Shown here: piece after piece, positions 53,989 through 62,516 of the stretch
Layout of the letters: every line of letters starts with the position of its first letter
How positions within the stretch are numbered: position 1 is the first letter of the stretch
DNA from: Catellatospora paridis
GTDB taxonomy: Bacteria > Actinomycetota > Actinomycetes > Mycobacteriales > Micromonosporaceae
Length of the DNA: 64,000 bases
Assembly: GCF_009720365.1 (NCBI RefSeq)
Contig: NZ_ML769316.1
Span: 1 to 64,000, forward strand
Reading direction: 5' to 3'
Notes under the pieces: model-generated
What the model was told of the DNA's origin: nothing
What the model saw: only the letters and a program-made list of their open reading frames with translations
Database searches by the model: none
Position numbers and translations under genes: made by a program

Positions 53989-54459
53989 ATGCGTCCAGGC
54001 GACCATGAGCCGACCGGCCCATCGACCGAACCCGCGGTCGAGTGGCAGCACCAGCCCTCGGCTGACTGGTCCCCATACGACGACGCGCCGGCCTCGGCCG
54101 CCCCGCCTGGCCCCGACCTGTACGGCTCGGCACAGCCGACGTGGGCGCAACCGCAGCAGCCCACCCCCTGGCAAAACGACGGGCCTTTGTCGGGTGAACC
54201 TCCGTCGAACGACTGGCCGGTGCCGATCCACCTGGCCGGTCCGGCGTGGCCCGGCGCTGACACAGCGCCTGTCACCGCCGCGCCGCCAGGACCGGACTTC
54301 TACCCGGCGCCATCGCACTACTCGGCACCGGGCGGCCCACCGCCCGGACCAGACCTGGCAGAGGGCTGGTCCACAGACGGCCAAACGACGGGACCGCTGA
54401 CACCCGACAACCCGGGGCTGGTCGGGCGGCTCCTGCGCCGCCTGCGGGGCGGATCGTGA
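53989..54459 (+). CDS. Pro/Asp-rich low-complexity protein, first gene of a two-gene unit
   Basis: This is a 156-residue protein. ATG 53989 follows AAGGAG. The sequence is disordered, rich in Pro, Gly, Asp and Trp, with a repeated APPGPDLY/APPGPDFYPA/PPPGPDLAEG motif. It ends in a basic stretch (GLVGRLLRRLRGGS). The stop overlaps the next gene's GTG. No known family; such linkers often tether proteins to the wall or to a membrane partner. Confidence 0.6.
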   Translation: MRPGDHEPTGPSTEPAVEWQHQPSADWSPYDDAPASAAPPGPDLYGSAQPTWAQPQQPTPWQNDGPLSGEPPSNDWPVPIHLAGPAWPGADTAPVTAAPPGPDFYPAPSHYSAPGGPPPGPDLAEGWSTDGQTTGPLTPDNPGLVGRLLRRLRGGS

Positions 54460-55460
54460 GCGACATCGCCAAAGGCATCCTCGGCGGCGGCTGGGGTCTG
54501 CTGGTGGGCTGGATCCTGCCCACCCTGATCAACGTGACACTGTTCGTCGCCGTAGCCCCGGCACTGGCTCCCGTCGGCATCGGTGACCTGCTCAGCGGAG
54601 CCAGCACCGCCGCCGTCGTCGCCGTCGTGTCCGGGGTCCTGGTCGCAGGGCTCGTCCTGGCCGCCGTGCAGAACTTCCTCTACCGGATCCTGGAGGGCTA
54701 CACCCTGTGGCCTTCGGCGCTGCAACGCTGGGCCCGCCAGCGCCAGCTAGCACGCAAACGCCTGCTCACCGACCGGCTCACCGCGCTGCGCCTCGCCGAG
54801 GCCGAAGCTCGCGGCGAGGACGTCACCGTGGCGATCGCGCCATACCGCAGCCACCGGCGGCTGGCCGCCTACACCAGACGAGGCGAAGGCTCGGCCGTGG
54901 TGACCGGCCTGGTCGCCGAACAGCTGCGCCGCTACCCGATCGACGACGCCCAGATCGCGCCGACCCGGCTGGGCAACTCGATCCGCCGGCTCGAAGAATA
55001 CGCCTGGAGCCGCTTCGGACTCGACTCGCAGATCCTCTGGAGCGAACTGGGCTGCGTGGCCGACGAACAGGCCCGCAAGGAGGAATCCGCGGCCCGGACC
55101 AACGTCGACTTCTTCGTATGCTTGCTGTCAGGCCACGTGCTGCTCGCGTTCGTCTTCATCGCATCGAGGTCCTCCGGGGCGATCACCGGACAGGAACCGG
55201 TGATCGCAGCGGTGGCGCTGCTGGTCCTCGCCCGGGTCTGGTACTCCGCCGCGGTGCGTGCCGTCGACGGCTGGGACGGGGCGGTGCGCTCCATCGTCAA
55301 CCTTGGCCGGGTCCGGCTGGCCGAGCACCTGGGGTTGGTCATGCCCGGCAACCTCGGCGACGAGCGGCTGATGTGGCTGGCCGTGGCCAGGCTGGTACGC
55401 GACCCGGCCGATCCCCGCGCGGCTGTCGGCCTCGACGCGCACCGCAAGCCGGCTGCGTAG
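54456..55460 (+). CDS. Membrane protein of unknown function
   Basis: This is a 334-residue protein. Two spans lie near the N-terminus (LLVGWILPTLINVTLFVAVA, AVVAVVSGVLVAGLVLAAVQ) and two near residues 225-260 (VCLLSGHVLLAFVFIASRSS, VIAAVALLVLARVWYSAAV). Between them is a helical cytoplasmic part with RQLARKRLLTDRLTALRLAE. The GTG start overlaps the upstream stop (GTGA). I do not recognise the family; co-translation with the Pro-rich protein suggests a complex. Confidence 0.65.
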   Translation: MSDIAKGILGGGWGLLVGWILPTLINVTLFVAVAPALAPVGIGDLLSGASTAAVVAVVSGVLVAGLVLAAVQNFLYRILEGYTLWPSALQRWARQRQLARKRLLTDRLTALRLAEAEARGEDVTVAIAPYRSHRRLAAYTRRGEGSAVVTGLVAEQLRRYPIDDAQIAPTRLGNSIRRLEEYAWSRFGLDSQILWSELGCVADEQARKEESAARTNVDFFVCLLSGHVLLAFVFIASRSSGAITGQEPVIAAVALLVLARVWYSAAVRAVDGWDGAVRSIVNLGRVRLAEHLGLVMPGNLGDERLMWLAVARLVRDPADPRAAVGLDAHRKPAA

Positions 55461-55616
55461 CCGCAGTTGCCGGCGGCGAGAGCCGCTGCCTGCCCCGGCG
55501 CGATGGATGAACTGGTTCCCCGGCGTGGCACCACGTCCGGTTGCACCGTCGAACCAGAGTCCTGACAGCAGGAGGCCATGACGCGCCACAACCCGGCTGG
55601 AGTTGGACTGACGGGC

Positions 55617-55664
55617 GGGAGTGGTCCGGCATCGGACGTTGTGTCCTGATGCCGGACCACTCTC
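55617..55664. terminator. Hairpin with compensatory changes relative to 19629-19676
   Basis: GGGAGTGGTCCGG (55617-55629) pairs with CCGGACCACTCTC (55652-55664). Compared with the first copy, C-G became T-A at one pair (55622 with 55659), and the inner GGCATC now pairs fully with GATGCC. Stem pairing is preserved although the adjoining gene is dead. Confidence 0.75.
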
Positions 55665-55703
55665 GGCACAGCCTGCTACGGAGCCAGATCTACCTCGCAC
55701 GGG

Positions 55704-55898
55704 TCATGCGGCAGGGAAGAGTCCGATCCGGGCGTGGTACCCGTGGCCCAGCTCGTCGGTGTCGGAGCCGACCAGCAGGCCCTGTGGGCAGCGCACGAAT
55801 GCCCGCACGCCCTGTCCCCGGCTGCGGGTCGGGTTCCAGTCCAGCGCCCGTCCGGTCTCCGGGTCGAGGGCGGCGATGCCGGAGCGGTCGACCGCGCG
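55704..55898 (-). pseudogene. 3' fragment of the delta-60 propeller gene
   Basis: The minus strand encodes the last 64 residues (RSGIAALDPETGRALDWNPT through LGHGYHARIGLFPAA) of the protein at 19716-21086. There is no upstream continuation. Confidence 0.85.
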
Positions 55899-55987
55899 AT
55901 GTCGGTGGCGATCGGACGCAGATGCGAGGCTGGCGTAGGAGCGAAACGCATGACGTGTGGTCCCCTACGGTCCCCGCGCGGCCGACG

Positions 55988-56902
55988 TCAATGTTGCCGG
56001 CGAGCACCACCGTTCAGTACTCGGACGTTGCTCGCCGACCCTTCGACTGCTTCGCCGTCTCCGCAGAGCCAGTCAGTGAACCACTTGCTGTCCGGATCGG
56101 CGACGACCCGGAGTGCCTGGGCCGCCAAAGTGGTCAAGGCGAGGATTCCAGCGGCATGCCGTTGTTGTGGACTTGATCCCACGCCGGTGCACTGGGGGTG
56201 GTAGGTCGCGTCGGAGCTGGTGCTGTGGTTCCGGTTCTGCTCGCCGACGTACACTGCGCCCGTGACGGGGACGATCCCGGGCGGTGCGGGGCGTGGCAGC
56301 CGCAAAGATGAACCGACGATGGCCGTGATCGCTCGTCTGGCAGGTGTGGCTTCGCGGGCGGCTGCCCAACCTTGTGGGAGTCGGTCGCGGGAGTTCAGCC
56401 GGCTTGCCCACTGGTCCAGGACCTCGCTTAGCGCCTTCTGCCAGGCGGCGTGTCCTGCCCAGGGAGAACTCGACCAGCACAGCGCCAGATGTCCACTCGG
56501 GCGCAGCCACTCAATCGCGTGGCGGGCCACCTGGTCCCGACGAAGCCGGTGGAAGGCGTTGCCGATGGTGATCAGCTCGAAGGCCGCCGACCCGGCAGAC
56601 AGCTCCTCAACGCTCGAAATGATCGCTTGGATGTTGTGCCGGTACCGAGCCGCCTTCGCTTTCACTACCCGGACCATGTCCGGTTCCTGATCGACCGCCC
56701 AAGTCACGGCGAATAGGTCGGCGAGTGCGAAAGCGAGCTGACCGGTTCCACAGGCGAGGTCAAGCAACCGTCCATGCCGTGATGGTTGCGCCCGGATGGC
56801 CAGGTCCTGGATGAGCACCCGGGGGTAGTGGAGCCGGAATTGGTCGTAACGCTCTGCCGTGCCCTGATAGAGGTTGGCGGCGAAGTCCGGTTCGGGCTGC
56901 AC
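55988..56902 (-). CDS. SAM-dependent methyltransferase with an aberrant C-terminus
   Basis: The frame encodes about 304 residues from GTG 56902. The start PEPDFAANLYQGTAERYDQF and motif I GRLLDLACGTGQLAFALADL identify a class I methyltransferase, with VDQEPDMVRVV and GHLALCWSSSPWAG further on. After about residue 185 the usual substrate-binding end (with WTVEEL and STS segments) is missing. The tail contains unrelated sequence and ends antisense to nothing obvious. I think the 3' part was replaced by rearrangement, so activity is doubtful. Confidence 0.55.
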   Translation of the reverse strand: MQPEPDFAANLYQGTAERYDQFRLHYPRVLIQDLAIRAQPSRHGRLLDLACGTGQLAFALADLFAVTWAVDQEPDMVRVVKAKAARYRHNIQAIISSVEELSAGSAAFELITIGNAFHRLRRDQVARHAIEWLRPSGHLALCWSSSPWAGHAAWQKALSEVLDQWASRLNSRDRLPQGWAAAREATPARRAITAIVGSSLRLPRPAPPGIVPVTGAVYVGEQNRNHSTSSDATYHPQCTGVGSSPQQRHAAGILALTTLAAQALRVVADPDSKWFTDWLCGDGEAVEGSASNVRVLNGGARRQH

Positions 56903-57040
56903 GGATACAAATTGTGTCAGGTCCCGTGCTGGCACGATGACCGCGACCCGCCCGTCGATGACCCGGCGAACGGGACCAGCATGTAGCCGACACACTCGGG
57001 GTCGAACAGCTTCGCCCCCGTCCGGCGTCTTGACCACCAA

Positions 57041-57328
57041 GCCGCCGCGGTCGTCTTGCGCGAGCCGAGCGCACCGTTGGTCCAGGCGATCACGAGAAGG
57101 ATCGTGCCTCCGGTGAGCGACGCGAGCCGTTCCGACCGGCGCCTCCCGACACCACGACCACGATCACCGGTTCAATGGTCCAGAACTCGCGAACGAAACC
57201 AGTCGTAGGTCCGGTGCGGGACAACTTGCTGGTGCAGTGGCTGTATTTTGCTCTGGTTCGACTCACCGTCTCCGGCACCGGCTCGCTAACCGTATTTTGC
57301 CAAGTCAAGAGTTACCGGAAGGATCCCG
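57041..57328. other. Chitosanase upstream region
   Basis: No gene is supported. The stretch before 57329 is relatively AT-rich and holds the direct repeats listed at 57243-57300. Confidence 0.4.
57243..57300 (+). promoter_or_regulatory. Direct repeats GTATTTTGC upstream of the chitosanase gene
   Basis: GTATTTTGC occurs at 57243-57251 and 57292-57300, 49 bases apart, the second 29 bases before the start codon. Such AT-rich exact repeats are uncommon in this DNA. They may be regulator sites for chitosan-induced expression. Confidence 0.35.
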
Positions 57329-58300
57329 ATGAGGCGAGAACACCCCAGGGTCTGGATGGTCGGCACGGCAGCCTGTGCGGTCGCGGGAATCGCCGTGCTG
57401 GCCGTGCTCGTGAACCCCGACGGCGAGCAGCCGACCGCCCCGTCGGGACTTGCCACGACGGCGACGGCGACCGTCGCGCCGTCACCGGTCCCGCAGACGT
57501 CTTCCGCCAGCGTCACGGCCGTTGCGTCGCCGCGACCATCGGCCACGCCGAGCCCACGGCCCGCGGCTTCCCCGCGGCCCGCAGCCCGGGCCGGGCTTGA
57601 CGACCCGAAACTCAAGGACATCGCAATGCAGCTGGTGTCCAGTGCGGAGAACTCGTCGCTGAACTGGCGGGCCCAGTACCGCTACATCGAGGACATCGGC
57701 GACGGCCGCGGCTACACCGGCGGCATCATCGGTTTCTGCTCCGGCACCGGCGACATGCTGGAGCTCGTCGAGCTGTACACCCGGCGCAAGCCGTCGAACG
57801 CGCTGGCCGGCTACCTTGCCGCGCTGCGGCGCGTCAACGGGTCGGCGTCGCACGCCGGGCTCGACCCGGGCTTCACCGCCGCGTGGGCCAGCGCGGCCGG
57901 GGACAAGGCGTTCCAGCAGGCGCAGAACGATGTGCGCGATGCGATGTACTTCAACCCGGCCGTCGCGCGGGCCAAGTCCGACGGGCTGCGGGCGCTCGGC
58001 CAGTTCATCTACTACGACGCGATCGTGACGCACGGGCCCGGCAACGACCCGGTCAGCTTCGGCGGTATCCGCGCGGCCGCGCTCAAACACGCCCGGCCCC
58101 CGGCGCAGGGCGGCGACGAGACCGCGTACCTGAACGCGTTCCTCGACGCCCGGGTCGCCGCGATGCGGACCGAGTCCGCGCACGAGGACACCAGCCGGGT
58201 GGACACCGCGCAGCGGGTGTTCCTCAAGGCCGGGAACCTCAACCTCGCCCTGCCGCTGAGGTGGAAGGTGTACGGCGACGCGTTCAACATCACTGGCTGA
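57329..58300 (+). CDS. GH46 chitosanase, exported
   Basis: This is a 323-residue enzyme. ATG 57329 follows GGAAGGA. An N-terminal signal or anchor (VWMVGTAACAVAGIAVLAVL) is followed by a Pro/Ser/Ala linker, then the GH46 domain from about residue 90: MQLVSSAENSSLNWRAQYRY carries the catalytic Glu, and YIEDIGDGRGYTGGIIGFCS the catalytic Asp. It hydrolyses chitosan outside the cell. A strong bidirectional hairpin closes the gene. Confidence 0.93.
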   Translation: MRREHPRVWMVGTAACAVAGIAVLAVLVNPDGEQPTAPSGLATTATATVAPSPVPQTSSASVTAVASPRPSATPSPRPAASPRPAARAGLDDPKLKDIAMQLVSSAENSSLNWRAQYRYIEDIGDGRGYTGGIIGFCSGTGDMLELVELYTRRKPSNALAGYLAALRRVNGSASHAGLDPGFTAAWASAAGDKAFQQAQNDVRDAMYFNPAVARAKSDGLRALGQFIYYDAIVTHGPGNDPVSFGGIRAAALKHARPPAQGGDETAYLNAFLDARVAAMRTESAHEDTSRVDTAQRVFLKAGNLNLALPLRWKVYGDAFNITG

Positions 58301-58426
58301 CGTCGCCGGGCTCGCCTGTGGGAGACCGACTCTCGCCGTACAACACTTCTCGCGAGCCCGATGCGGCCCCGCCGCCGCGCCCCAGCCTCCTGAGCCGGCT
58401 CGCCCGGGACTAGAAGTAGCCGAGGT

Positions 58427-58472
58427 CCCGGCCTCGCCTTCGGCGGCGCACACCGGCGGAGGCGAGGCCGGG
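58427..58472. terminator. Bidirectional terminator between chitosanase and the anti-sigma gene
   Basis: CCCGGCCTCGCCT (58427-58439) pairs perfectly with AGGCGAGGCCGGG (58460-58472) across 20 bases. It is placed between two converging transcripts. Confidence 0.75.
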
Positions 58473-58488
58473 GGCCGGGGCGGGCAGG

Positions 58489-59231
58489 TCAGCCCTTGCC
58501 GGTACGCGACTTGGCCAGGTCCCGCCCGCCGACCTGGTGCCCGGCGGCGTCGAGCAGGGCCATGTCGATGACGCCGGATCCGTCGGGGACGTCGAAGGCC
58601 GCGTAGCGCGGGCCGTCCGGCCGGGCCGGCGGGGTGACCGTCGAGACGGTTTCGGCGCCGGCAGGCGTGCTCACCCGCACGGACGTCACCGTCGGGTGCA
58701 CGGCGACCAGGTAGATGCGGTCCCCGTCGAGCTTGACGTGGCCGGCCTCGAAGCGGGCCGGATCGGCAAGCCAGGCCGTCTCGTCCACCCCGCAGACCGT
58801 GGACGCCCCCGTCCGGACTTCGCCCCGACCGCCAGGCCCGGGAGACGCGCTGGGCGTGCCGAGAGCCAGGTCACGACCGTCTCGCCGTAGCTCACACCGG
58901 CGGTGTCCCATTCGGCGCCGACGGTGTTCCACTCCCCCACCACCAACTCCACCGTGCTGAGCGGGATCCCGCACTCGTCGCGCAGCCGGCCCGGGACCAG
59001 CCCGTAGCGCTCGCCGTGGGCGTCCCCGGCGAGCAGCGCGTTCGTCGGCGGCATCTCGTGGACGTACTCCGAGCCCAGCACGTAGCCACCGGCGGCAAGC
59101 GGAACCACCAGTGCGGTGAGCAGCAGCGCGACTCGTTTGCGAGGGCGGCGGGGCGTTCTCACCGCAGCCGTCTCGGGCATGGCCTGGGCCACGGCGTGCA
59201 GGGTGCGGCGCAGCCGCTGGTCGATTGTCAT
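58489..59231 (-). pseudogene. Membrane-anchored anti-sigma-like protein, frameshifted
   Basis: ATG 59231 overlaps the sigma stop (ATGA). The first frame begins MTIDQRLRRTLHAVAQAMPE, then one span (RVALLLTALVVPLAAGGYVL) and an outer domain. Near 58865 the frame must shift to continue with STVCGVDETAWLADPARFEA, then VSTVTPPARPDGPRYAAFDV, ending at 58489. Each half is coherent, so either a recent frameshift or a sequencing error is likely. Position behind an ECF-type sigma and the single-span layout suggest an anti-sigma factor, although no zinc-binding domain is present. Confidence 0.6.
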
Positions 59232-59701
59232 TTCAGCACTTTCCGGAGCCGTTCGAGGGCGCGCCGCAGGTCCGAGCGGACGGTGGCGGCGGGCCGGGAG
59301 AGTAGTTCGGCGATCTCGTTGAGTGGCCGGTCGTCGTAGTAGTGCAGGACGACGACCGCCCGCTGGCGTGGCGGCAGGGTTTTGATGTGGGCCCAGGTCT
59401 CGTCGAGTTCGGGCACCTCGGTGATCGGCTCGACCCGGGCCCGCTGGCGGAACAGCCGGTCGCGGATGCCGCGCCGCCGGGCGTCGGCAGCCTGGTTCGC
59501 GATGGCGCGCTTGAGGTACGGCAGCGGCTGGTCGATCGCCTGCCAGCGGTCCCAGGCGGAGGCGAACGCCTGCTGCACCAGGTCTTCGGCCTGCTCCCGG
59601 GAGCCGGTGAGCAGGTACGCCAGGCGCACCAGGTGGTCGCGGTGGTCCCGGTAGACGGCTTCGGCAGGGGTGGCGCGTGGCGGTATGTGCACGTCGGTCA
59701 C
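59228..59701 (-). CDS. SigE-family (ECF-type) sigma factor
   Basis: This is a 157-residue protein. Region 2: YRDHRDHLVRLAYLLTGSRE, AEDLVQQAFASAWDRWQA. Region 4: TLPPRQRAVVVLHYYDDRPL, AELLSRPAATVRSDLRRALE. The GTG 59701 overlaps the stop of the small gene upstream (GTGA); GTG 59692 is possible. Its own stop overlaps the membrane gene's ATG, so three genes are coupled in a row. Confidence 0.88.
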   Translation of the reverse strand: MTDVHIPPRATPAEAVYRDHRDHLVRLAYLLTGSREQAEDLVQQAFASAWDRWQAIDQPLPYLKRAIANQAADARRRGIRDRLFRQRARVEPITEVPELDETWAHIKTLPPRQRAVVVLHYYDDRPLNEIAELLSRPAATVRSDLRRALERLRKVLK

Positions 59702-59880
59702 GTAGGAAGGTCGTTTCGGGGCCGGTCGCAGGCGTCGGCGAGCGCGGCCGCCTGCGCCGCCTGCGGTGCCGTCGGCTGCTCGGCACAGGCGGCCGGTGAC
59801 GCGGGCGGCGCGGCCGTCGCCGGCACGGCCGGCAGCAGCAGCGCCGCGGCGCAGGTGTACAAGAACAGACGACGCATCAT
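59698..59880 (-). CDS. Small secreted peptide upstream of the sigma factor
   Basis: This is a 60-residue protein. MMRRLFLYTCAAALLLPAVP with ATAAPP gives a good signal peptide with a cleavage site near residue 23. The mature part is Ala/Gln-rich with two Cys (PAACAEQP, ADACDRPRN). The TGA stop overlaps the sigma start (GTGA). Short size makes the call moderate, but the signal peptide and coupling support it. It may be the signal or substrate for the sigma/anti-sigma pair. Confidence 0.6.
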   Translation of the reverse strand: MMRRLFLYTCAAALLLPAVPATAAPPASPAACAEQPTAPQAAQAAALADACDRPRNDLPT

Positions 59881-60219
59881 GGCGCCCGGCCCCCACTGTC
59901 GCGACAGGATGAATGCCGCGACAGCCTGCGGCAGGCCGGTTACTCGACGCCTACATCACGGTTGCACCGCAGGCCCGGCGTGGTGGGGTTGCGAACTGTT
60001 CCCGTGTTCATCGGCAGGCGTGGTCAAGTGTCGCCCGTCACCGCCAACGGCAGCCGACACGCGCATGGCGGGAGCGCGTTCCCGCCATGCGCGCGCAGTC
60101 GACCCGGCCTTGGGATCCACCGGCCGGCGAGACGCGGTTCTGACACTGCACGCGCCTTGTCGGCGTCGCAGGATGGCGGTTGACTGTCTCCGACTACAAC
60201 CTCACCAGCGGTGGTGCCG

Positions 60220-60588
60220 ATGCAGATACAGATCGCGGTCGACGGTGACAGTACCCAGCTCGAATCGCTGTGGGGCTGGGTGCACCAGGAGCGGGAACTG
60301 CGGGGCCGCGTGCGGATCGCCCGACCGCCGGTCGCCGCCGGGCAGATGGGCGCCGTCGCGGAGCTCGCGGTCGCCCTCGCCTCGACCGGCGCAGCCACCG
60401 CCCTGGCACGGGCGGTGTCGACCTGGCTCATCCACCGACGCGCGAACATCACCGTGAATCTGACACTGCCCGACGGCAGCACGATCAAGGTCACTGCCGA
60501 ACGGGCCAAAGACGAACAGGAGATGCTGCGCACCATCCTCCAAGCGGCGGCGCAGCTGCCCGGCCAGCCGCCCACCGCCGAGAGCTGA
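60220..60588 (+). CDS. EACC1 (effector-associated constant component 1)
   Basis: This is a 122-residue protein. It follows the EACC1 pattern: IQIAVDGDSTQLESLWGWVH, LRGRVRIARPPVAAGQMGAV, a hydrophobic helix AELAVALASTGAATALARAV, TWLIHRRANITVNLTLPDGS and KVTAERAKDEQEML. EACC1 is known in actinobacterial conflict systems as the constant partner of variable effector domains. ATG 60220 is preferred over GTG 60211. The caspase gene starts two bases after its stop. Confidence 0.85.
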   Translation: MQIQIAVDGDSTQLESLWGWVHQERELRGRVRIARPPVAAGQMGAVAELAVALASTGAATALARAVSTWLIHRRANITVNLTLPDGSTIKVTAERAKDEQEMLRTILQAAAQLPGQPPTAES

Positions 60589-60590
60589 CC

Positions 60591-62516
60591 GTGCGCCTGC
60601 CCGACCCGACGCGCTCATACGCCGTGCTGATCGGTGTCAGCACCTACCAGTCAGCCGAACTGCCGAACCTGCCCGCCGTCCGCAACAACCTCGCCGACCT
60701 GGCGCTCGTGCTGACCGATCCGCTGCTCGGCGGTATGCCCCACGACCGCTGCATCGTGGTGCGGGACCCGACGTCGGCAAGGGAGGTGTACCGAACTCTT
60801 CGGCAGTACGCCGAACACGCCGAGGACACCCTGCTGGTCTACTTCGCCGGGCACGGGCTCAAGGGCGTCCGCAACGAGCTCTACCTGACCTTCGGCGAGA
60901 CCGAGCCGCACGAGCTGCCGATCACCGCGCTGGCCTACGACGCCCTGCGCGAGATCCTGACGGACGGCCCGGCCGAGAACAAGGTCGTCATCCTCGACTG
61001 CTGCTTCAGCGGCCAGGCGGTCGCCAGCATGAGCGGATCATCCAGCACGATCCTCGGCCAGCTCGGCATCGAAGGGACGTATACGCTCACGTCCGCCCCG
61101 GCCAACGACGTCTCCCTCGCCCCGGAGGGCGCACGACACACGGCCTTCACCGGCGAGTTGCTAGCCTTGCTGAGGTCGGGGGTGCCAGGCGCGCAGCAAT
61201 ATCTGACCTACGGCACCGTCTACCGGCGGCTGCGGCGCACCATGGCCGCTCGAGATCTGCCCCTGCCGCAGCAGCGGGGCACCGGCACCGCCGACTCCCT
61301 GGCCCTGACCCGCAACGCCGCCTATCTGCCTGGGCAACAGACCCGGCCACCGGGTCCGACCGCGCCCGGTCCTGTGCCGTCGCGGCCTGTCAGCCCGCGG
61401 CCCTTCCGATTCGGCCGCCGGGCCGCCGCGGTGGGCACTGCCGCCGCGGTCCTGGTCGCGGCAACGGTCATCGCCGCGAAGCGGCCATGGCACGACCGCC
61501 CCGAGGACGCAGGCCTGCCGAGCCATCCCGCCCTGTCAACGGCCGCATCGACGCCCACAACCAGCACCGCGGCAGCGGTTCCTGAGCCGGTCCTGCTGAC
61601 GGCGCTGACGCTCCGCCCAGACCCGTCAGCCGGCCCCGAGTCCGATCCGACCGCACACCGAGCCGTTCCCAGTCTCACGTTCAGTCCGAACGGCGAGATC
61701 CTCGCCGCCTCACTCGGCAGCGGCCAGATCCAGCTGTGGCGGGTGAGCACGTGGGAGCCGATCCAGCGGCTCGGTGTCAGCGACAAGGATTCGGCGCCAC
61801 ACGCGAGCTTCAGCCCGGACGGGAAAATGATCGCCGGTGCCGACTATGACGGCCACGTTCGCGTCTGGGAGATCGACACAGGACGCCAGCTGCAGGACCT
61901 CCCGGGTCCGAAACGGGGCCAGAACGTCGACTTCAGTCCGCACGGCGGACTGTTGGCGAGCGCGCACGACGACAAGTCGATTCGGTTGTGGGACCTGGCG
62001 ACGGGCAACCAGGTGCGCAAGATCTCGCTGGCCCATGACGGCGTGGTTCGTTCCATTGCCTTCAGCCCCGACGGGAACACCCTCGCCAGCGGTGGCTACG
62101 ACGGGCAGATCCACCTCTGGAACCCCTCGACGGGCGAGAAACTTCCGATCCCCTTCAAGGGACACGGCAAGAACTATGTGGTAGATGTTACTTTCAACGC
62201 AGACGGCTCGCTGCTGGCCAGCGCCGGTCACGACGAGGGCAAGATCTGGCTGTGGAACACGTCGACCGGTGAAGGCGTCGGCACCTCGGGCAATTCCGTC
62301 GCTGCGTGGGCGGTCGCTTTCGGACCGGGCGGCCAGGTGATCAGCGCCCACACCGACGGCATCCGGCGATGGAACACTCGGACGATGCAGCCCATAGGCA
62401 AGCCGCTCACCGGTGGGATCAAAGGTGGGTTCAGTGTCGCTGTCAGCGTCGATGGACTGCTGGCCGGTGCGGGCAGCAACGGGCTCGTCAACGTGTGGCG
62501 CCTGCCCGCCGCATAA
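60591..62516 (+). CDS. Caspase-like peptidase with membrane span and WD40 propeller
   Basis: This is a 641-residue protein. The peptidase C14 domain (about 5-245) has SYAVLIGVSTYQSAELPNLP, the His in LLVYFAGHGLKGVRN (His88) and the Cys in VVILDCCFSGQAVA (Cys137/138). A Pro-rich linker and one span (AAAVGTAAAVLVAATVIAAK) follow. The C-terminal half is a WD40 propeller with six or seven blades, such as FSPNGEILAASLGSGQIQLW, FSPDGKMIAGADYDGHVRVW, FSPDGNTLASGGYDGQIHLW. GTG 60591 directly follows the EACC1 stop. By analogy with described systems, the WD40 senses and the caspase executes. Confidence 0.9.
   Translation: MRLPDPTRSYAVLIGVSTYQSAELPNLPAVRNNLADLALVLTDPLLGGMPHDRCIVVRDPTSAREVYRTLRQYAEHAEDTLLVYFAGHGLKGVRNELYLTFGETEPHELPITALAYDALREILTDGPAENKVVILDCCFSGQAVASMSGSSSTILGQLGIEGTYTLTSAPANDVSLAPEGARHTAFTGELLALLRSGVPGAQQYLTYGTVYRRLRRTMAARDLPLPQQRGTGTADSLALTRNAAYLPGQQTRPPGPTAPGPVPSRPVSPRPFRFGRRAAAVGTAAAVLVAATVIAAKRPWHDRPEDAGLPSHPALSTAASTPTTSTAAAVPEPVLLTALTLRPDPSAGPESDPTAHRAVPSLTFSPNGEILAASLGSGQIQLWRVSTWEPIQRLGVSDKDSAPHASFSPDGKMIAGADYDGHVRVWEIDTGRQLQDLPGPKRGQNVDFSPHGGLLASAHDDKSIRLWDLATGNQVRKISLAHDGVVRSIAFSPDGNTLASGGYDGQIHLWNPSTGEKLPIPFKGHGKNYVVDVTFNADGSLLASAGHDEGKIWLWNTSTGEGVGTSGNSVAAWAVAFGPGGQVISAHTDGIRRWNTRTMQPIGKPLTGGIKGGFSVAVSVDGLLAGAGSNGLVNVWRLPAA

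Larger units (their letters stand above)
55541..55898. repeat. 358-bp repeat, partner at 19553-19910
   Basis: A truncated copy of the 3' end of the propeller gene with its hairpin, at a constant offset from the first copy. It breaks abruptly at about 55898. Confidence 0.9.
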
